From Candidatus Freyarchaeota archaeon (GTDB taxonomy: Archaea; Asgardarchaeota; Jordiarchaeia; Jordiarchaeales; Jordiarchaeaceae), in NCBI GenBank assembly GCA_030587365.1, contig JAUQZE010000027.1, positions 62,001 to 126,000 on the forward strand: a stretch of DNA of 64,000 bases, read 5' to 3'. Below the pieces are notes generated by a model, which saw only the letters and a list, made by a program, of their open reading frames with translations, was not told where the DNA came from and ran no database searches. Every line of letters starts with the position of its first letter. Positions within the stretch are counted from its first letter, which is position 1. Position numbers and translations under genes: made by a program. Positions 34,967-43,947 of the stretch are shown here, piece after piece.

Positions 34967-35581
34967 CAAAGCCGACCCCCAACGGCAGGAGGAATGGAAA
35001 AAAAGGGACTTACAGACGCTATAAGAGCCCTTAGAGTAAGAGAGGTCCTGAGGGTGGCTTGGAACGACGAGATGCGGGTGGGACTCCAGGGGCAGGTGCG
35101 GAGGGTTTGGGCACCAAGAGGGGTGAAGGTGAAACAGGCGGTGGAGAGGGAGTACCAGTGGAGGTATCTCTCGCTGAGCATAACCCCCTCTGGGGAGCTG
35201 TACTGGTGTTGGTTGGAGAGCGTGAAGAAGGAGCAGGTGACAGCCGCCATGACCGTCTGGGAGACCGCTGGGATAGAGGCGCTGGTTTGGGATAACGCTC
35301 CAGGCCACCGGGCGAAAATGGTGCAGGAGTTTTCGGTTAAGCAGGTGTTTCTACCACCATACTCGCCAGAATTGGACATCGCTGAGCGGGTCTTTGAGGA
35401 GGTCCGCCGAGTGATAGAGGGAGAGGTGTATAGAAGCATAGAGGCGAAGGTAGCGGCAGCGGAAGCCTTTTTGCAAGAGCTGGCGTCGGATAAGGAGCGG
35501 GTGAAGCGGTTAGTGGGCTGGGAGTGGGTAAAGAGAGCGTTAGCAGAAGCAGCAGGAGACCAGAATATGGTGTTAGTTTAG
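34967..35581 (+). pseudogene. IS630 transposase, C-terminal (DDE) fragment
   Basis: Continues the fragment at 31516: KADPQRQEEW, then after an A7 run the frame moves to KKGLTDAIRALRVREVL. Catalytic residues are visible: Asp in VAWNDEMRVGL, Asp in ALVWDNAPGHRAK, Glu in PPYSPELDIAERVFEE. One extra A in the run would put both parts in the same frame. Confidence 0.85.
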
Positions 35582-35591
35582 GCAATTGGTA

Positions 35592-35930
35592 TAATTCTCG
35601 GTCTTTCTGGGTTCGTATATCTACCCACTTCATCCTCATTTGGATTCACAGGGTAGACTTCACCCGATTTAACGATGGAGAGGTGGTGCTTTTTACCTAG
35701 AAAAGAATAATGAGGGGTAGAAGTTTTCTGCGAGAGGCATGAAATATTCACCGTAACAGGTCTGAACAGGTCTATTGCAAATATGTGAACCTACCGATTC
35801 AATTTGCCTCACCAGCTGGGGATGTTATGATAACTGGAACGATGGGGCTTATCAGGGCAACGCTGAGGAAACTTGGGTAGGAAGCTGCTTCCCGATTGTT
35901 CTGGGCTGATTTTTCTCCTTAGGCTTTGTG
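35592..35930. other. Intergenic region with unrecognised gene debris
   Basis: Follows the right end of the nested elements. A short frame ending at 35880 (GDVMITGTMGLIRATLRKLG, then stop) has a protein-like look but no start. It may be the tail of a gene destroyed by the insertions. Confidence 0.35.
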
Positions 35931-37085
35931 TTAATGCCCTTTGATGTATTTGAGAACATTTCCTAATATTTCAGCTGATTCTATGATTTTTGTTGGATCT
36001 GCAAAAGCCGTCATATCGCACATAATGATGTGTTGTAACCCTGCTCTAGCTAGTTTCTCCACTTTCTCAATGATTTCGTCCCTCGTACCGTGTATTGGAC
36101 AATACTCAAGGACTTCTTCAGGAACTTTGTTTATCGCTTCAAGGATCTGCGCCCGGGAATACCTTGTTGGAATATATTGAGTCAAAACGCTGAACTTCCT
36201 ATTTGGGGTGGATAACGGGTGTTTGATCTTTGCAACATCGAATACTTCTTGGGATGTGGCTAACGCCCAAGCTTTAGCCATAGGCTTCTTGAACATTTCA
36301 TGGCACTCTTCATGCGTCTTAGCCGCAAAAACAAACGCGTAAAGAGATGCTGTTAGAGAATCAGGATCTCGGCCAGCTTTCTTAGCTGATTCTCTAATGG
36401 TATTCACGTTCTTCTTATACGTCTCGTCAAGTCTAGGTAGGTTAAGACTTGCAGGTATCCATCCATCCGCCAGTTCACCAGTTAGCCTCAACATCTTGGG
36501 ACGCATTGCTCCAAGCCAAATTGGTGGGTACTTGCCTTTCTTGTATGGTTCAAGGGCCAGAACAGCATCTTTGAGGGACGTGAATTTTCCCTGAAAGGTT
36601 TTCTTCTTTAACTGATCAGACCAAAGTAGACGAATAATTCTCAAGTTCTCCTCCAACCTTGAGAAAGTTTTGCTAAAATCCAAGCCATATGGTTCAATAT
36701 TCTCAATTTCACCTGCACCGACACCGATTATAGTTCTTCCCTTGCTTATATGGTCTAGGGTTAAAGCTGTCTGAGCTAGTATAGCTGGGTGTCTCCTTAT
36801 TGTTTCGGTGACGCTGACTCCTAAGAGTATCTTGTTCGTTTGAGTCGCATGGGCAGCCATTAAAGTAAACGGGTCGGGATAAGTATGAGGAGAATTAACA
36901 AACCTCGCTAACGGCGTTATGTCAGGAGTCCAAATCGCCTCAGGAAACAACCCCATAAGGTGATCAACGTACCACATTGAATCATAACCTGCTCCTTCTA
37001 TTCCTTTTACACTCTGAACAGATTGATCGAAAGGAAACAAATGTGGAGCTAGGGTTCCAACTTTAACTTCATGGATGTCAACCAT
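35931..37085 (-). CDS. F420-dependent LLM-class oxidoreductase, Mer-like
   Basis: 384-residue luciferase-like TIM-barrel protein. Family marks are EGAGYDSMWYVDHLMG, LLGVSVTETIRRHPAILAQTALTLDHISKGRTIIGVGAGE, PPIWLGAMRPKMLRLTGELADGW and the C-terminal GTRDEIIEKVEKLARAGLQHII. Methylene-H4MPT reductase (Mer) belongs to this group and is the one pathway enzyme otherwise missing from the window, so it could serve as Mer. It is longer than methanogen Mer (about 320-330), with an N-terminal loop and a 290-330 insertion, and resembles uncharacterised LLM reductases equally well. ATG follows GAGGAAGT. Confidence 0.75.
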   Translation of the reverse strand: MVDIHEVKVGTLAPHLFPFDQSVQSVKGIEGAGYDSMWYVDHLMGLFPEAIWTPDITPLARFVNSPHTYPDPFTLMAAHATQTNKILLGVSVTETIRRHPAILAQTALTLDHISKGRTIIGVGAGEIENIEPYGLDFSKTFSRLEENLRIIRLLWSDQLKKKTFQGKFTSLKDAVLALEPYKKGKYPPIWLGAMRPKMLRLTGELADGWIPASLNLPRLDETYKKNVNTIRESAKKAGRDPDSLTASLYAFVFAAKTHEECHEMFKKPMAKAWALATSQEVFDVAKIKHPLSTPNRKFSVLTQYIPTRYSRAQILEAINKVPEEVLEYCPIHGTRDEIIEKVEKLARAGLQHIIMCDMTAFADPTKIIESAEILGNVLKYIKGH

Positions 37086-37652
37086 ACTTCCTCACCAGCT
37101 CACTTATCAAGAAATGAAATGTACAGTATTAGGAGAGTTATCCCAGTCTTATAGGGTTTTTTGTTTCCTCGCGAACCCCTCAGAAAGAATCGCAGCCAGA
37201 GTAGCGTCTCCAATTTTTAATATATTAGAAGCACCGGCCACCGCAATTTTTCTTGGTTTTAATAGACTTTCAAATAGCCGGAAACTACAATTTTATTTCT
37301 TATTCATCAAAATGATAAATAACTTTAGAGCGAATTGTCCGAAATTATGTTTTATTTTTAACCCATTTCTCGCGGATTCTGCGAAGTTCTTTGCAATGTT
37401 GAGTCCTTCTCATTGTAGAGAGTGATGCTTGGGCATGTTTCTCAAATATATTCAACACAGTTTTCAAAATGGAGCGTTCAACAGTTGAAAAAGCCCCGAA
37501 TACCACCATAGAACTCACAAATGTGCGAAAAATGGGTTTAAATGTGTAATTTCCTGAATTATACGAAGAGTATAAACGGAAAGAACAACAAAAAAGATAA
37601 ATAATAACTCGAATATCGTGTGAATGCGAATAAAATATCTGAGGGACGCTTG
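37086..37652. other. Intergenic region upstream of fwdA
   Basis: 567 bp between divergent genes. Possible TATA elements are GGGTTTAAATGTG (37533-37545) and AAGATAAATAATAAC (37591-37605). No gene of more than 25 codons with a ribosome site was seen. Confidence 0.45.
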
Positions 37653-39362
37653 ATGGCTGAACTTCTGATAAAAAACGGTTATGTTTATGATCCCACTAAC
37701 AATATTGACGGTGAAAAAATAGATATTGCAATCAAGGACGGAAAAGTGGTAGAGGCAAGCAAACTTTCAAAAAAAGCCCAAGTTATAGACGCCGCTGGTA
37801 TGGTTGTAATGCCCGGCGGAGTGGATATCCACACACATATTGCGGGAGCCAAAGTAGACACTGGACGCTACCTAAGACCCGAAGACCACAGAAAAGACGT
37901 GGTACCCAAAGCTCCGGGATTGAGATCTGGAACAGGTTACTCGGTTCCAACCACCTTTGTAACCGGTTACAGGTATGCTGCTATGGGCTACACAACTGCT
38001 ATCGAACCCGCAGTGCCACCCCTCAAAGCACGACACACACATGAAGAACTTAACGACATTCCAATAATTGATAAAGCTTGCTTTCCACTTTTTGGAAACA
38101 ACTGGTTCGTATTCGACTACATAGCCAACCATGAACCCGACAAATTAGTCGCCTTCGTAGCCTGGTTACTAAGAGCCGCAAAAGGATTCGCCGTGAAAAT
38201 AGTTAACCCCGGCGGCAACGAAAACTGGGGATGGGGCAAAAACGTAAACAGCCTAGACGACCCCGTAACATACTTCGAACTCTCACCAAGAAACATACTA
38301 GAAGGACTCGCCTACGCAAACGAAAAACTAGGACTACCACACACCATACACGTACACGGCAACAACCTGGGACACCCCGGAAACTACGAAATAACACTCG
38401 AAACATTCGAAACCATGAGAAAAATAAACGCAGCAACAGGAAGAAAAAGCGTAATGCACTTCACACACTGCCAATTCAACGCATACGCCGGACAGGACTG
38501 GAACACATTCGCATCAGGAGCAGAACCAATAATAGAATACATAAACACACACGACCACATCTCAATAGACACAGGCCAAGTCCTCTTCGGAGATACAACC
38601 ACGATGACGGCAGATGCGCCGTGGGAGTTTGCTCTGCATGGGATCAATCATCAGAAGTGGACAAACGCTGATGTGGAATTGGAAACCAGCGCTGGGGTTG
38701 TGCCATACGAGTTTAGACGTAAGAATCCGGTTAATGCTGTTCAGTGGGCGATAGGGCTGGAACTCCTGTTGGGTATTACGGATCCTTGGAAGATTTGTAC
38801 TACTACTGATCATCCGAATGGTGGGCCTTTCTTCAAGTATCCGACATTCTTCACCTGGATTATGAGCAAGAATGCGCGTAAAGAAATGCTTGAAAAAGTT
38901 CACAGCAACGCGTCTCAGAAAACTAAACTACCTGATTTTGATAGGGAATACACTTTCGGTGAGCTTGCTGTAGTTTCAAGGGCTGGGATTGCAAAGCTTC
39001 TGAGTTTGAAGGATAAGGGTCATCTTGGTATTGGTGCAGATGGGGATGTTGCAATCTACAACTTCAACCCTGAAAAGATGAATCCCTCAACAGACTTCAA
39101 AAAATTAGAGAAGGCTCTTGGAAACGCGGCTTACACGGTAAAAGATGGAGTAATTGTAGTTAAGGATGGCAAGGTGGTTTCTTCACCCTTCGGTAAAACC
39201 TTATGGGTTGATGTTCAATTGCCCAAGGAACAGGAAGAATCTATCCTTGAAGACATAAAATACAGGTTTACTTACCAGTATAGTGTAACTCTAAGGAACT
39301 ATCCAGTTCAGACGGAATATTTGCCCAAGTCTATGGCGATAACAGTGGGTGAATCTAACTAA
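37653..39362 (+). CDS. fwdA: Formylmethanofuran dehydrogenase subunit A
   Basis: 569 residues from the ATG at 37653 (GAGGGACGC upstream; the frame opens 11 codons earlier at a GTG). It is the amidohydrolase-fold subunit that condenses formate with methanofuran. Zinc-site motifs are GGVDIHTHIAG, the lysine region AVKIVNPGG, HVHGNNLG, MHFTHCQFNAY and TTDHPNGGPFF, all intact. Third codon bases switch abruptly at about 38590: before it nearly all codons end in A or C for some 450 bp, after it mostly in G or T. fwdC follows by 15 bp and mch after that, one operon. Confidence 0.96.
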   Translation: MAELLIKNGYVYDPTNNIDGEKIDIAIKDGKVVEASKLSKKAQVIDAAGMVVMPGGVDIHTHIAGAKVDTGRYLRPEDHRKDVVPKAPGLRSGTGYSVPTTFVTGYRYAAMGYTTAIEPAVPPLKARHTHEELNDIPIIDKACFPLFGNNWFVFDYIANHEPDKLVAFVAWLLRAAKGFAVKIVNPGGNENWGWGKNVNSLDDPVTYFELSPRNILEGLAYANEKLGLPHTIHVHGNNLGHPGNYEITLETFETMRKINAATGRKSVMHFTHCQFNAYAGQDWNTFASGAEPIIEYINTHDHISIDTGQVLFGDTTTMTADAPWEFALHGINHQKWTNADVELETSAGVVPYEFRRKNPVNAVQWAIGLELLLGITDPWKICTTTDHPNGGPFFKYPTFFTWIMSKNARKEMLEKVHSNASQKTKLPDFDREYTFGELAVVSRAGIAKLLSLKDKGHLGIGADGDVAIYNFNPEKMNPSTDFKKLEKALGNAAYTVKDGVIVVKDGKVVSSPFGKTLWVDVQLPKEQEESILEDIKYRFTYQYSVTLRNYPVQTEYLPKSMAITVGESN

Positions 39363-39377
39363 GATGAGGTGGTGTGG

Positions 39378-40205
39378 ATGGCAACAATTGAGTTGACTCC
39401 TCTAGAACAAACTAAAATTCCAATTGAAGCTGAGGTTATAAACCCTGATAATTTTGCAGGTAAAACCGTTGAGGAAATCAAAAAACTTGAGGTTTGGAGA
39501 GGTAACCGCAAGAAGAAACTGGGAGAATTATTCAAGATTGCTGGTGAAACCGCTGCGTCTGCTGGAGAAATGTCAATAGTAATTAATGGGGATGTACCGA
39601 CCACGAAACGAATAGGGCAGAGCATGTCCGCAGGAGAAATTATCATCAAGGGTAAAGTTGGTATGCATGTGGGTGCAATGATGAAGGGCGGTAAAATCAC
39701 GGTGGAAAAGGACGCGGATCACTGGGCTGGAGCTGAGATGCAGGCTGGAGAGATACACATTAAGGGTAATGCAGGGAATTATCTGGGCGCGGCTTATCGT
39801 GGGTCTTACGAGGGAATGACCCGGCTTGAGAAGGGGGTTCAGGGAACTATAATAGTTGATGGTAACGCGGGAAGCGAAGTAGCGTCACGTATGACTGATG
39901 GAAAAGTAATAGTAAAAGGAAATATTGGTGCCTTTGCAGGTCTTCACATGTCAGGTGGATCCCTAGTAATCTATGGTAATGCTCAGGAGCGAGCCGGTGG
40001 AGAGATGACTAAGGGAAAGATCGTCGTGCTTGGGAAATTGTCTGAGATACTGCCTACGTTCAAATTCGAGGAAGAGGTTCCTGAAATAGAGCTAGACGGT
40101 GAGAAGGTTAAAGGGCCTTTCCTGAGGTTCTCTGGTGACCTTGCGGAAGAAGGTAAAGGATCAATTTACGTTTCTAAGAAGAGCAACCCCAATCTTGCAA
40201 TCTAA
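39378..40205 (+). CDS. fwdC: Formylmethanofuran dehydrogenase subunit C
   Basis: 275 residues, ATG at 39378 behind GAGGTGGTG. This subunit is a right-handed beta-helix related to the C-terminal domain of glutamate synthase and helps shape the tunnel between the two active sites. Repeated G-x-x-G-x-x-x-x-G turns are visible: MSAGEIIIKGKVGMHVGAMM, MQAGEIHIKGNAGNYLGAAYRG, MTDGKVIVKGNIGAFAGLHM, MSGGSLVIYGNAQERAGGEM. It sits between fwdA and mch. Confidence 0.95.
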   Translation: MATIELTPLEQTKIPIEAEVINPDNFAGKTVEEIKKLEVWRGNRKKKLGELFKIAGETAASAGEMSIVINGDVPTTKRIGQSMSAGEIIIKGKVGMHVGAMMKGGKITVEKDADHWAGAEMQAGEIHIKGNAGNYLGAAYRGSYEGMTRLEKGVQGTIIVDGNAGSEVASRMTDGKVIVKGNIGAFAGLHMSGGSLVIYGNAQERAGGEMTKGKIVVLGKLSEILPTFKFEEEVPEIELDGEKVKGPFLRFSGDLAEEGKGSIYVSKKSNPNLAI

Positions 40206-40232
40206 AAATGGAAGAATATGAGGGGTGGTAAA

Positions 40233-41195
40233 TTGGTTATCAGTGTGAATCGGCAAGCCAAGTTACAGGTAGACAGAATGATAGAAAACTCTCAATTGTT
40301 CCAAGTTGAAGTGACCGAAACCGGGAACGGTGCACATGTAATTGATGCTGGAGTTAATGCCAAGGGAAGTATCACTGCGGGAGAGTTGGCCACGAAGGTG
40401 TGTCTGGGAGGTTTGGGAAAAGCTAAGGTTATTACCGCTCAGTACGGTGACGTCCTTCTTCCGTCTGTGATGGTTTCAACAAACTATCCTCCCATATCTA
40501 CACTCGGATCCCAGTTTGCTGGTTGGAGAATCACCGACAAAGCAGAGAAATTTTTCGGAATGGGTTCAGGGCCAGCGAGAGCTCTATCATTAAAGCCCAA
40601 GAAAATATACGAGGAAATAGATTACCAAGACGAGTCGGACGTTGCGGTACTGTTTCTTGAAGCAGACAAAATGCCCAACGACGAAATTGTGGAAGTGATT
40701 GCTGAAGGGTGCAAAGTTGAACCTAGTCAGGTATACTTGGTGATTGCTCCTACAAGCAGTATGGTTGGGTCAATCCAAATCTCTGGAAGAGTGGTCGAAA
40801 CAGGAATACACAAAATATCGGAGTCGGGTTTAGATCCCAAGAAAATCATATACGCGAATGGAAGTGCGCCTGTAGCGCCCATTCATCCTGACAGCACAAA
40901 GGCCATGGGAAGAACCAACGACCAGATAATAGCTGCGGGGCACGTAACTCTATTCGTAGACTCGGACGACGATAAAGCGCTTGAGGAAATTGTGAAGAAA
41001 ACCCCGTCCAGCGTTTCAAAGAGTTACGGGAAACCCTTCTATCAAACCTTCAAAGAGGCAAAATTCGACTTCTACAAGATTGATCCAGGAATCTTCGCAC
41101 CAGCGAGCGTCTTGGTGAACAACATCAGGACAGGCAAATCCCACATTGCAGGCAAAATCGATATTCCCTTGCTCAAAAGCTCAATAGGACTCTGA
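40233..41195 (+). CDS. mch: Methenyltetrahydromethanopterin cyclohydrolase
   Basis: 320 residues from the TTG at 40233, which follows GAGGGGTGGTAAA; the ATG at 40218 overlaps that ribosome site. The enzyme interconverts 5-formyl- and 5,10-methenyl-H4MPT. Family motifs: GITAG-type SITAGELATKVCLGGLG, GDVLLPSVMVSTNYPP, GWRITDKAEKFFGMGSGPAR, ANGSAPVAPIHPD and FYKIDPGIFAPASV. Last gene of the fwdA-fwdC-mch operon. Confidence 0.96.
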   Translation: MVISVNRQAKLQVDRMIENSQLFQVEVTETGNGAHVIDAGVNAKGSITAGELATKVCLGGLGKAKVITAQYGDVLLPSVMVSTNYPPISTLGSQFAGWRITDKAEKFFGMGSGPARALSLKPKKIYEEIDYQDESDVAVLFLEADKMPNDEIVEVIAEGCKVEPSQVYLVIAPTSSMVGSIQISGRVVETGIHKISESGLDPKKIIYANGSAPVAPIHPDSTKAMGRTNDQIIAAGHVTLFVDSDDDKALEEIVKKTPSSVSKSYGKPFYQTFKEAKFDFYKIDPGIFAPASVLVNNIRTGKSHIAGKIDIPLLKSSIGL

Positions 41196-41203
41196 AAATT
41201 TAG

Positions 41204-41222
41204 ACTTTTTTTCTTTTTGTAA
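41204..41222 (+). terminator. T-rich terminator after mch
   Basis: GACTTTTTTTCTTTTTGTA follows the mch stop by about 8 nt. Confidence 0.5.
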
Positions 41223-41539
41223 TAAAAATGAGATTACGACTTGAGAGTATTATTTTTTGTCTGCTTGGATTGTTTGTCTGAAAAAACTGGACTGATTAAA
41301 ATATGGATAGGTGTTTCTGGTGTTCCGAAGGCCGGGTATGAGAACTGATTTAGCAACATTAGAGGATTTTGTCCCAGATGTTGTAGAGTGCCGGTTTTAG
41401 CGCGTGCTGATGATCACATCCGTATCGTTCATTTTTGTGGGGGTTCATATACGTTTTCGTGGGGGGTACTATTCTGAGCCGGTTGTATGATAGAATTGTC
41501 CAAAGTCTCTCAGGTTCAGGATTTCGTGCACGCTCTTCC
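41223..41539. other. Intergenic region, possible gene debris
   Basis: About 320 bp. A minus-strand frame at 41359-41559 (ending GCDHQHALKPALYNIWDKI) overlaps the PH-domain gene by 20 bp and has no ribosome site, so I do not call it. Confidence 0.4.
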
Positions 41540-42016
41540 CTAAGATTTAGAAATTTCATTTATAATCTTTGAAAGTTTTTCTGGATTTTTGGTTGAGAAA
41601 ATGAACGGCATACCATTCCTTCTCATAATTTTTACAGCATTCCCAAAAGATGTTGTGTAAGCAAGCGATCCGTCGACTCCAAGTCTTATTCCAACGCCAC
41701 CGTACACTCTTCCCTTTGCCATTGTCGGCTCGCAAGATACGACTTCATTCAAGGAAATTTTCTTTTTTATTATTCCATATCTGACCTCAATATTTTCAGA
41801 ATTCACTTTTATGTTTAATTTTCCAAAGTTCAAGATGATGAGACTAAAGGCTACAATTAAAGTGAGCAATAGGTAGGTAGGCGCTGGCGTCCAGCCTGCT
41901 GGCAATCCAAAAATGGATTGAACGACGAGAACAGACGAGAGGAACACAATTATTCCAATAAACAAGATCCAAACCCACTTGCTAATCCAAACACTCTCTC
42001 TATAGTAACTCTTCAA
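41540..42016 (-). CDS. Membrane protein with bacterial-PH-like domain
   Basis: 158 residues from the TTG at 42016 (GGAGGG 9 nt upstream; the frame opens 6 codons earlier). Two membrane helices lie near the N-terminus (VWILFIGIIVFLSSVLVV and TYLLLTLIVAFSLIILNF). They are followed by a roughly 85-residue cytoplasmic beta domain of the bPH type (KVNSENIEVRYGIIKKKISL, TTSFGNAVKIMRRNGMPFIFST). Such proteins are of unknown function, sometimes linked to stress or vesicle traffic. Confidence 0.7.
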   Translation of the reverse strand: MKSYYRESVWISKWVWILFIGIIVFLSSVLVVQSIFGLPAGWTPAPTYLLLTLIVAFSLIILNFGKLNIKVNSENIEVRYGIIKKKISLNEVVSCEPTMAKGRVYGGVGIRLGVDGSLAYTTSFGNAVKIMRRNGMPFIFSTKNPEKLSKIINEISKS

Positions 42017-42342
42017 TATTAATAACCCTCCCAACTGCTGCGCTACTTAGCTCTATCACCTATCTTTGGTTGGTGAATCGCTTCTATTTAAAATTATTGT
42101 TTTCAACTATTGAAAGTAGCCGACGACTTCATGACCAATCAATTAATAACATATCTTGATCAACTATCAAAGCGCCATCGCTTTCGACAGAGGAGAGATT
42201 TCAGTAAACCCCAACAAGTAGGATATCCTTTTGCCGTTGAAAAGCTTTTAGATATTCCCTTTTTCGTATACTGTTATTTGCGGCATGGCATATGGCATGG
42301 AGTCTTCTTGCTAGAATAGATAAAAATGAAATTGTATTGGGT
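42017..42342. other. Intergenic region, no gene seen
   Basis: 326 bp. A 69-codon plus-strand frame at 42110 lacks a ribosome site and protein-like composition. Confidence 0.4.
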
Positions 42343-43542
42343 TTAGAATAATTCGTATTCTCTGTGCATGAATCCTTTCCAGATGTTTGGCATATCTTGC
42401 ATTACTTGCTCAGCGACAGCCTCTGCCGTGTCTTTAACAGTATTTATCGATCCTTCCATGTTTAGCTCTAGGTTGATTCCTTGGGGTTCAGTTATCGGAG
42501 CGCCTATCTGACTTACTATGTACACTGACACGTTTTCCACTTTTGGTTCTTCCTTCACTATAGTATCCGCAATTCTCCGAGCAGCGGTATTGTACGTTTT
42601 CCCAACGTGTGTCACTGGGTTCTTTCCTGCTGTCGCCTCTAGAGTCATAGGTCTGTAAGGAGTAATCAAACCGTTGGCACGATTACCTCTACCAACTTGT
42701 CCATCGTCACCATGTTCAGCTGAAGTACCCGTCACGGTGAGGTACATTAAATCATTTTTAATTACGTCCGCTGTGTTTACGTATACGTTTACATCCATAT
42801 CTGTGATTTTTGAAGCCAGGTTTAATGCCCATTCTTTGATTTCGTCTTTTACACTAATGTAACTGTCTTTGTCCGGGGTTTCACTGGATATTATTGCGGT
42901 TGCTACTGTTAGGTTGATTGTGTTATTGCGTCTTACACCCATAACTTTTATGTCTTCACCGATGGCAGGGCACTTTTGCTTGCACTCTGGTGAGTTCAGA
43001 GTTTTTTCTGTCTGGTATACAAGCGTCTCGAGTTCTGTGAATGGTGCGAAGGAAACACCGAAACTTGTGTCATTTGCTCTGGGGATTTCGGGCGCCTGAT
43101 CAAAGTTTCCCACCAGGTCAACGCTGCCTGGTTTAATTTTATAATCCACAATTAAGTCGCAGTTGACATCAAGGTGTGGGAGCGTTTCAGCTATCCACTC
43201 TTTAGTATGTCCTATGGCGAATTTTCCTACGGGAACCTTTTTCGAAGCGTCGTTACCTACCTGCACTGTTGCTCTACCTACTAAGAGTAGGTATATTGGT
43301 TCAAGAATATCCCCGCCACCCAGTCTGGCGTTAGACTGCCCACCGACCAGTACGCATTTGTCAACATTGTGGTGGAGTACACGTCCAAAGTTTTCGAGGT
43401 AATACTCGCTGAGTGATATGCTTAGTTCTTCCGAGGCTTTGTCACAGATGGAGTCTGGGTGTCCTTTTCCCTTGCGTTCAACCATTTCCATTGGTAGATG
43501 AGAGGGGGGTAAACCCTGTGCTTTGCTTACTTCTAGATTCAT
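42343..43542 (-). CDS. mat: S-adenosylmethionine synthetase, archaeal type
   Basis: 399 residues from the ATG at 43542 (AAAGGTG 6 nt upstream). Archaeal MATs are highly diverged from bacterial ones. Typical blocks are VERKGKGHPDSICDKASEEL near the N-terminus, VLVGGQSNARLGGGDILEPI, GTSAEHGDDGQVGRGNRANG and TAGKNPVTHVGKTYN. It makes SAM for methylation, including radical-SAM and H4MPT-linked chemistry. Complete and undamaged. Downstream genes converge. Confidence 0.96.
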   Translation of the reverse strand: MNLEVSKAQGLPPSHLPMEMVERKGKGHPDSICDKASEELSISLSEYYLENFGRVLHHNVDKCVLVGGQSNARLGGGDILEPIYLLLVGRATVQVGNDASKKVPVGKFAIGHTKEWIAETLPHLDVNCDLIVDYKIKPGSVDLVGNFDQAPEIPRANDTSFGVSFAPFTELETLVYQTEKTLNSPECKQKCPAIGEDIKVMGVRRNNTINLTVATAIISSETPDKDSYISVKDEIKEWALNLASKITDMDVNVYVNTADVIKNDLMYLTVTGTSAEHGDDGQVGRGNRANGLITPYRPMTLEATAGKNPVTHVGKTYNTAARRIADTIVKEEPKVENVSVYIVSQIGAPITEPQGINLELNMEGSINTVKDTAEAVAEQVMQDMPNIWKGFMHREYELF

Positions 43543-43947
43543 TTCCAACACCTTTCAAAACTTAAACTCAATGAACTTAATTAATGTTTTTCTTAAGTCG
43601 TTCAATTTTTTAAATTTTGGTTTAGGTTTCACCCCTATTTTATACCCCTTTATCAATTTTTTGTAAACCTTTTTTCCAAGTTTCTGTTCAATTTAAGTAG
43701 AGTTTGTTTTTATTGCTTTTTAATGAACGGAGTTCTCGATGTATAGAACTCATTTTTATTCCTTTTAATAATATTTAAATCATATTACTATGCCTTTTTA
43801 AGTATATTCATATTCGGAAAACTAGGAAAAGCAGAAAGAAACTCCATAAACTTCTGGAAAAATATCAAAATATCAGAAATCTCTTAAAAAAATACTTTTT
43901 CGATGAATTTCCCGGGTTTTTTAATTAAAAAAATAGAGAAGGGAGAA
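43543..43947. other. Intergenic region between mtd and mat
   Basis: 405 bp, very AT-rich with T-runs at 43580-43700 and TATTTAAATC at 43768-43777. It contains the mat promoter region and the end of the mtd transcript. No gene is seen. Confidence 0.45.

Larger units (their letters stand above)
31436..35591 (+). mobile_element. IS630-type element (outermost of three nested insertions)
   Basis: Imperfect inverted ends TACCACTTGTTTTAAC (left, from 31436) and GTTTAGGCAATTGGTA (right, to 35591) are bounded by TA on both sides, the target preference of IS630 elements. The transposase is interrupted by a second element at 31966-34966. Without that insert the element would be about 1.15 kb, a normal IS630 size. 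Confidence 0.75.

Noticed and set aside
38231..38671. A 146-codon Arg/Thr-rich frame on the plus strand
   Set aside because: It lies inside fwdA in another frame and owes its openness to the A/C-ending codons of that stretch; its composition is not protein-like.
41359..41559. A 66-codon minus-strand frame after the PH-domain gene
   Set aside because: Overlaps that gene, has no ribosome site, and matches nothing known; possibly debris.
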